NCBI RefSeq assembly: GCF_027744825.2
Contig: NC_071342.1
Span: forward strand, 21,482,501-21,546,500
Reading direction: 5' to 3'
Source: Synchiropus splendidus
Taxonomy: Eukaryota; Chordata; Actinopteri; Syngnathiformes; Callionymidae
DNA: 64,000 bases
Part shown: positions 1 to 64,000 of the stretch, in pieces
How positions within the stretch are numbered: the stretch's first letter is position 1
Layout of the letters: each line of letters starts with the position of its first letter
The notes under the pieces: model-generated
The model's database searches: none
Seen by the model: only the letters and a program-made list of their open reading frames with translations
Told to the model about the DNA's origin: nothing
Program-made: the position numbers and the translations under genes

Positions 1-84
1 TTGTGTAAAGTTTGTTTATTGATTTTTACATGGATCAGTCAAAACTGCTCAACAGTATCACATGATGATAATGATAAGACAGAG

Positions 85-109
85 TAAATCAAAGTAATGA
101 AGTTGGAAA

Positions 110-163
<54 letters not shown>

Positions 164-188
164 CCCCCAACTTCATTACTGTGATTTA
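85..188. repeat. 104-nt near-perfect inverted repeat with poly-A/TA core
   Basis: Arms 85-106 and 167-188 are reverse complements over 22 nt with one mismatch (TAAATC.AAGTAATGAAG). Between them runs a poly-A tract, a TA dinucleotide array and a poly-T tract, so the whole unit can fold back on itself. It lies in the plekhh2 intron downstream of exon 9. Confidence 0.85.
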
Positions 189-319
189 GTCTATAAAACC
201 TACAAAAAAAGAAGAAAAAAAAGAAAGGACATAACAAAGACAAGACAGACAAACAAATAAATCAACCCGGTCTGCATCGACACCCACCCAAATGCAGGAG
301 AACTTTTGAGGTGACCTAC

Positions 320-10362
<10,043 letters not shown>

Positions 10363-10370
10363 CGTGGCCT

Positions 10371-13269
10371 CTGAAACACATGAAACAACAGTAAGTCAAT
10401 GGGCGATTACAGTCTGGCACACACTTCCTGTGGGAAAATGAGGTCTTTGTTTCCACCTCTGAAGATGAGGTCATAGGTCAGTAGAGTATTTTTAACTTGA
10501 AGAAAAAATCATAGACAGCGCAGTTTCCTCATATAAACACAAAAATGCTTCAGTTTAAAATTGCTCCTTTTATGTCCTTGTAGTGAAGACACCTATTTGG
10601 CAGGTATTTTGCCATATTTATAGTAGCATAGGAAAAGAATCCACATCACACACATGCAGATATATTCCCGACTGCAGACACTGTCCTGGTCATCTCCTGT
10701 CTCTACACATTTTCTCAGGCTGTCTTGGTCATCTACCACAAGGTCAATTCATTCATCGCTCATTCTTTATTCATTACTTCCTTGTGCTCCAGATTGTCTT
10801 GCTCCACCACCCTCAAACTCTCTGTGTTTTGTGTTATGGATTGTGTCGATGCAATGGTTTGCTGCGCTCCACTCCGCCCTCAAGTTCAAACACCTTTCCA
10901 GGCTGCTGACTTCAACGTCCTCCTCCGTACTCTCCTCTGCTCTCTTTAACCCCGGTGCTGCTGACTGAACTCCACGTCCTCTACACTCCCACACAGGGGT
11001 GTGGGGAGGTGTCTCACAGTTATCAGGCTGGACAGTAGAATTTTAGGTCTCAAACAAATTGAGTGGATGCCAATTATAGCCTATGCTTAAGCGCTTTACC
11101 GGCACAGAGACCCCCATAGAGTGAAATTTTAACTGTTATTGTTGATATGCATTCAAGAGTGACTCGGAATGTCAGCACGCCGTTGTTCCCAGTGGAGCAG
11201 GAGTTAAGGCTGACTGTGTAAGTCGTGTGAGGACCCAGTAAACTTGACTGCAAATCAACAAAAACAACAAAGGGTGACTCCAAGGCGTAGTGGATTTAGT
11301 TCTTGCTGCTCCTACCACACAGACAAACATTCTTCAGACACACCACAGCATTCATTACAATAACACAAGTTACAGCCAAACAGCCAGAGAGCGGAGCAGA
11401 AATCCCACAAACAGAGAGTTTGTTGTTCGACACATGTGTCGCCAGCAGCCAGCAGCTGAAATATTCCAGGGTAGATCCCAGCTGGACCAATGTGGGCAGT
11501 GGGCGTTTCACCTTGCTTTGGCAAACCACCTCGTGTTTTCCAGAGCGGCCGTTGGAAAACAGGGCGCAAATATACACATGTGGACCATAGATGAAGTTTT
11601 CTGATGGAGGGAGCAGAAGAAGATACGCTGCCCTGGTTTCTCCTCCGAGTAATAACCTCTCATTACTGGACTCGGCCTAGAGCGACTGCAAACATGTGTG
11701 GAGGAAGTCCATAAACTTTCCACGGGATTATTTCTGTCATCCGTTTGCTGTGGTAAACACGACTGCAGGGGCGGCATGAAATATTTCATCCCACAAAACA
11801 TCATAAAGTGTCACATGAGCATCACACAAACTCCCCGTGCGGATTTTTAATCACACAGCTGGATTAAAATATGATTTAAGCATCTTATTGTGATGCAGCT
11901 ATGGAATTTCCTTTAGGATTTAGTCGCCGACGCGTCTCTAATGGAGGGCAGCTGACACACTTCGCTATCTCGTCTTCTCCTCAGCGATAGTGAAGGATGT
12001 GGTTGGTGGAAATATTTTTCCAAACCTTGAACTCTGACTTCATCTGTTTCTTCCCTGACTTTCTCACTTCCTGTTGGTCAGCAGGCAGGTTGTGTGATTT
12101 GTTCAGTGTCTCGCTCAGTTTATCCTTGGTGTTAAATAAAAAAGGTTGGTGAGCATGTATCACAGCTACATCTGTGCCAACATTGACCTGTAACATAACA
12201 ATTTTTACTTTTAAAAACTAAAGATTTGTTCAAATGTTGTAGAAGACAGTTTGAAACTAGGTTATACAGATGTCCTCTGAGCAACAATTGGTATCGTAAG
12301 TGGAATGGTGATCATAAAGGTATTGGGATGATTGATGATAATAACTAAAGACCATCACTCCTGTTTGAACTTGCATTGAGCTTCGTGAATGTAACTTTTG
12401 ACTACTAAATACTGCTGTCACTTGACATAATAATAAATATAATAATTCCTTTGCTGATATAGATTAACCTTTTAACCTAACTTAACCATAACTAATCTTT
12501 TCAATTGATTCAAGTTTCAAGTTTAAAACAAAATTTTGAACCCCAAACACCATTTCAATTTACATTAATGATAGAACATCTGGACTGAAAGTATGGAGGA
12601 AAAAGTATGAGGAAGCAATGACAAGCTACACATACGAGAACAAGAGAGCGGCGAAAGAGTGACGTTGTGGGAGAAGAGGTAGTGACAACAGTTCAAGAAT
12701 TTGGTGTTATAACATAAAGGGAGGTGAGGAAGAGAGTGCAGGCAGGGTGGAGCAGCAAGAGTGAAGCTTTGTAGGACAGTAGAGGTCACTGCCATGATGT
12801 ACAGTATAGCATAGAGACTCAGAAAGCAAAGTTATAAGACTCAGCGATGAAGATACTGGAAGGACAAGGTCAGACATCAGTAGCTGAGGGATGTGTGGAG
12901 AAGTTTGGACGCAAAGTCAGAGGGGGCAGATGGTAGGTAAAAGTTGAAAATGCCCCCAAAATAAAAGACTGAAAACTTTAAAAGTCTGTTGTACATCTTG
13001 TTCATACATTACACATAGAGTATCACAATGAATGAGCATTGTTGGTTTTTGTAAGCTCCTAAGTAAGCTAGAAAAGCACACAACTACACGCGTAAAAAGC
13101 TGTGGACGAACCGGACACCATTTATGACTTCATTCCCCACTTATTCTTTATTGGTTCGTACACCACTTTAAATCGAGCTGCATCTATAACCATGATAAAT
13201 AATAGACTGCGCTCCGCTAATGCAATGTCAGCCTTCTTATTCATACAAACATGGCTCATCTCCACTTAC
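10371..13269 (-). other. plekhh2 intron 1 (2.9 kb)
   Basis: Contains a LINE fragment near 12700-12950. Otherwise I see no exon; the ORFs at 10583-10970 and 11290-11800 overlap one another in several frames and match nothing I recognise. Confidence 0.6.
12700..12950 (+). mobile_element. LINE reverse-transcriptase 3' fragment, copy A
   Basis: Contains GAGGTGAGGAAGAGAGTGCA, GTAGGACAGTAGAGGTCACT, GCCATGATGTACAGTAT and GTGTGGAGAAGTTTGGACGC. These follow the order of a common teleost LINE ORF (VRKRVQAGWSR, KTVVRPAMLYGLET, GQFGDKV). The reading frame is broken. It shares sequence with the fragment at 14409-14640. Confidence 0.65.
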
Positions 13270-13420
13270 CTGAATCGCTTCCGTTGAAACTAAAGGCCCC
13301 ACTTTACAGCATACCAGCACCGAAGTTTCAACATTGAAGCTAATTATTCCTGCGAGGGTTCATTGAAGAGAAACACTATCTGCCAGAGAGACTTCAGCCG
13401 CAAGTCAGAGCGGTTTGGAG
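13270..13420 (-). other. plekhh2: Putative plekhh2 non-coding exon 1 (upper end approximate)
   Basis: The coding exon at 10237-10370 opens with a splice acceptor, so an upstream UTR exon is needed. On the minus strand a perfect consensus donor CAG|GTAAGTGG ends at 13270, just inside the candidate promoter. The transcription start is guessed from the CCAAT box at 13428; the upper boundary is not visible in the sequence. Confidence 0.45.
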
Positions 13421-14020
13421 AGAGCAGCCAATCGCGTCTTCAGTGGGCGGGTCAGTTGGAGGAAAAAAACCCCGGTTGTACAGTTGACAGACGTGCGCCC
13501 TGCACCAATAGACCGCAAGAGCGCTGGGACCTGAAAGAACCAATGGGAAAACAAAAAGATATCGGAAGTGACGCATTTAACATCTGTAAAGCTAACCAGT
13601 GAAAACATAGTCGTTTAGATTTTTGCTTCAAATTAAAGAGAATCAACACGCGATGATCATGAATATGGCGCTTCAGAAAGATTATATTAGATTTTCTGGT
13701 TTATATAACTGGATAACTCCCATGTATGTACAAAAAAACAAACCATTAGTGGTAGATTGCCATTTTGATAGTGGCAGATTTTATTTTATTTTTTCATCTT
13801 ACTAACCGGAAGTAAGAATCCAATCGTCAATGCGCCGCTATCAGCAGACGGGAAACTCACATGCTGCATTCAGGTGGAGCGTTTCTCTGAAATACTTTCA
13901 AACGTAAACATTTGGAAGTCGCGGAAATATGTTATTAAATGTAAACGTAATAATTCTTAGTGTTTAAGCTCTGGCTTTCCGGTCCGCTTCTTGACGAGTA
14001 GCGGTTGCTATGAAAAGCTA
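13380..14020. promoter_or_regulatory. Putative bidirectional plekhh2/thada promoter
   Basis: This lies between the first plekhh2 donor (13270) and the thada first-coding-exon acceptor (14127). It contains CCAAT boxes at 13428-13432, 13505-13509, 13540-13544 and 13820-13824, a GC box GGGCGGG at 13445-13451, an ETS site next to a CRE-like half site (CGGAAGTGACGC, 13563-13574), and another ETS site ACCGGAAGT at 13805-13813. No TATA box is evident. NF-Y plus ETS/GABP sites are typical of head-to-head vertebrate promoters; the function here is inferred. Confidence 0.6.
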
Positions 14021-14144
14021 GAAAGATGTATATGTGTGTGTTTTCTTAATGTTAACTGATGCTAAAGCTATTCTTTAAAAATGAGTTTATTGGAATTCTT
14101 CTAAATGTTTAAATGCTTTTCCCGCAGAAACTGGCACCAGAGCC

Positions 14145-61760
<47,616 letters not shown>

Positions 61761-64000
61761 GTGAGACCACACGCACGCACACAAGCACATTACAAGCCTT
61801 TGTCACTTGTTGTGTCTGGTTGTTTTATGGATGCATTTAAGTTAAGACCCTAAAAAAGTGTGACTTTGTGTTTTGGCCCTCTTGGCGCAGACGAGGCTGG
61901 AATCAAATCAGATGTGATTTTTCTCAGAATGGATGGTTACACTTTTCATGGACTTCTTATCTGTAATGCATTATTACTGCATTTAGAAGACATTATATTA
62001 TGCATTTATAAGGCTTCATAGATAATGTCATGGATGTTCTTGATAATCTATGGCAACTTATAACAAGGTTCTTTTAGTATTATAAGGAGCAGAATTTGGA
62101 ACAATAAGTTATCTTATTTCTAATATTATATTATAGTACATTGTTATATACTGTGTGGTTAGGATTAAGGGCTCTTGAGTCTTTATAAGTGGAATTAAGT
62201 AAATCCACAATTTATTCTATTTTATGATTAAGAACATTAACATCTAGTATAAGGACTTGTAAATGCATTACTGTATGTCATGCGTAATGTTTGATGAATG
62301 CGCTAGTAATGCATTACAGATGAGACCTTTTAGTTAAGTGTGACAAAATGGTTTATATAGAAGTATGTAGTGATATGGGAAGCATGCTTTTATTTTTATT
62401 ATTGCAGTGGAATTCTAAGCTTGTATTGATATAAATAAACAATAATAAACAGAATAAATAAACAATAATATTGTTGAAAATGATTTAAAAGAATACTGTT
62501 AGGCTTGTGTTCTGCCAATGGGCATTATTCATACTTAATAATTTTATTTGTTAGTTATGGGTGAACGTTGTCAAGACTTACAGACATACTTTTTCTGACA
62601 AACAGTGAATTAATATTCCATTGTTTATCAAGAGGGGCAAAGTACTACACAAAAGCAATTTCATAGACACAGAAATAATGGTATGCTTTTTTGTAAAATG
62701 CCGAAAAGATCTGAAAACTGCCGGTACATCATGATATTTCAGTAAGACAAATATAAATGGACACAAAAAAAAAAAAACTGAAGTTGTTGAACTGAGGCAT
62801 TGAAAATTTGTCCAAGAGAGTCATATATTGTGTCACTGCACTCAACCGTCACTCCAAATTGATGAAGGGACCACGAGCATGTGGTTTGCGTGAGAGGCTA
62901 ATCATGTGGCGGGGGACTGGCCGGGACAAAACGCTGACTCACTGCTTCTCTCCTGAGAAGCTTGTGAGTCCTCTACTCCAAGTTCTGGAGGAGAAGATGC
63001 AGCCTGTTCCACTCCAGCGTTCATAAAGTGAGAGCAGCTCGGTGCCGCTGACACACACCCTCCCAGTTAGCGTGTGCGTTTCCAAGCGTTTGTGTTTTGG
63101 ATGTGCACTTTTACAGCAAAGCTGTTAATTTTTAAAGTGTCGGCTCTATTAAGAGGAGCCGCCCCTGCTCCAGGGACACGCCAACGCTGTGAGACGGTTG
63201 CCATCCTTCACCCTGAAACACTAGCCAAGAGGAAAATGTGCAGGGCTGTGGTGGCGCTTCCAAAGGCTTGAGGAAATGAACAGCAATCCAAGATAAATGT
63301 GGCAGAGAAGCCTGCTGCTGTGTGACACAAGTCCTCCAGGAGAGTAGTATAAATCTTGGAAATAAGAGTTGACGTCTTTACTGCCGTGTCGTCACTTGCA
63401 ACTCTGGCTTTAGCCTGTCGTCCTTCATTTTTCTATCTTGAACGTGAAAGGGTGCCTTCTGGCTCAGCTCTCATTTCTTCTGTCTGCATTGTGTAGCACT
63501 AAAGGCTCCATTTGTTTTCTATATAACAATATTGGACGTTCACAATTCAGATGGCCGTAACTCCTCAAAGGTTTGTCTAGACAATTCAAGTTAGCTGCAA
63601 GGATGCGTTCACAGAGGCAAGAGCTGTGTTGGAAACAAGTTTGGCACGTGAGCTGTAAAGCTAAAGTGAGTCAGGTTATCAATCAGTTTTAGTTCAGGAA
63701 CCGTTTCAAGTACCTAACCACAACAGCTAAAACCCAGGACCAAGATGAAACTGGCAGAAAAACTGACAGTAATGTGTGTAATCTCTGTCAAATACTGGAA
63801 ATCCCATTTGAAAAATGAATCAATCTTTCTTTCTTTTATCACCTTTTTAACGTTCAGACAGACATGGAGCCAAGATAAACCCCAACAGTCCCCAATAACT
63901 TCTCTCTGAGCTAATAAGAATCGCACACCAAATCATCTCTGTAAATAGCTGCTCCATTGTCCTTGGTGAATCTGAGATCCCTCAAGCGTTGCAGTGTTTT
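61761..64000 (+). other. thada intron 31 (start; continues off the window)
   Basis: AT-rich at 61900-62770 with no identifiable exon. The next THADA segment (the human ILKILHCMDP region) was not found before the window ends. Confidence 0.65.

Overview
This is a eukaryotic window from a ray-finned (teleost) fish. Coding sequence lies in short exons with clean GT-AG introns. Introns are either tiny (53-90 nt) or many kilobases. The intergenic and intronic DNA carries long CA/GT and TA microsatellites and decayed teleost-type LINE, SINE and hAT-like fragments. No prokaryotic gene layout, rRNA, tRNA gene or CRISPR array was seen. The species cannot be named from the sequence alone.

Two conserved vertebrate genes lie head to head. 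On the minus strand (about 13420 down to 320, continuing off the left edge) is the 5' part of plekhh2. It has eight coding exons for about the first 570 residues: the N-terminal coiled coil and the serine-rich linker, but not the PH, MyTH4 and FERM domains. On the plus strand (14145 to 61760, continuing off the right edge) is thada. Its 31 coding exons join in frame to give 4794 nt, or 1598 codons, which is the N-terminal four fifths of the protein and includes the DUF2428 region. The same head-to-head order of THADA and PLEKHH2 is known in mammals, so this is old synteny.

The two genes face each other across about 0.8 kb (13270-14127). That gap has four CCAAT boxes, a GC box and two ETS-type sites and is the likely shared bidirectional promoter. 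The thada exons fall into a dense cluster (14.1-21.0 kb, exons 1-20) and a dispersed part (26.8-61.8 kb, exons 21-31, with introns of up to 10.3 kb).

The rest is intron. It holds GT/CA arrays of up to 140 bp, a TA array, two inverted copies of a microsatellite-associated repeat, at least seven LINE fragments, SINE-like pieces, a hAT-like fragment just before thada exon 31, and several strong inverted repeats. One of these is a 71-nt hairpin that resembles a pre-miRNA. I found no evidence of a novel multi-gene system. The items most worth a second look are the ultra-short introns, the in-frame 60-nt optional intron in plekhh2, the hairpins, the promoter, and possible conserved non-coding blocks.
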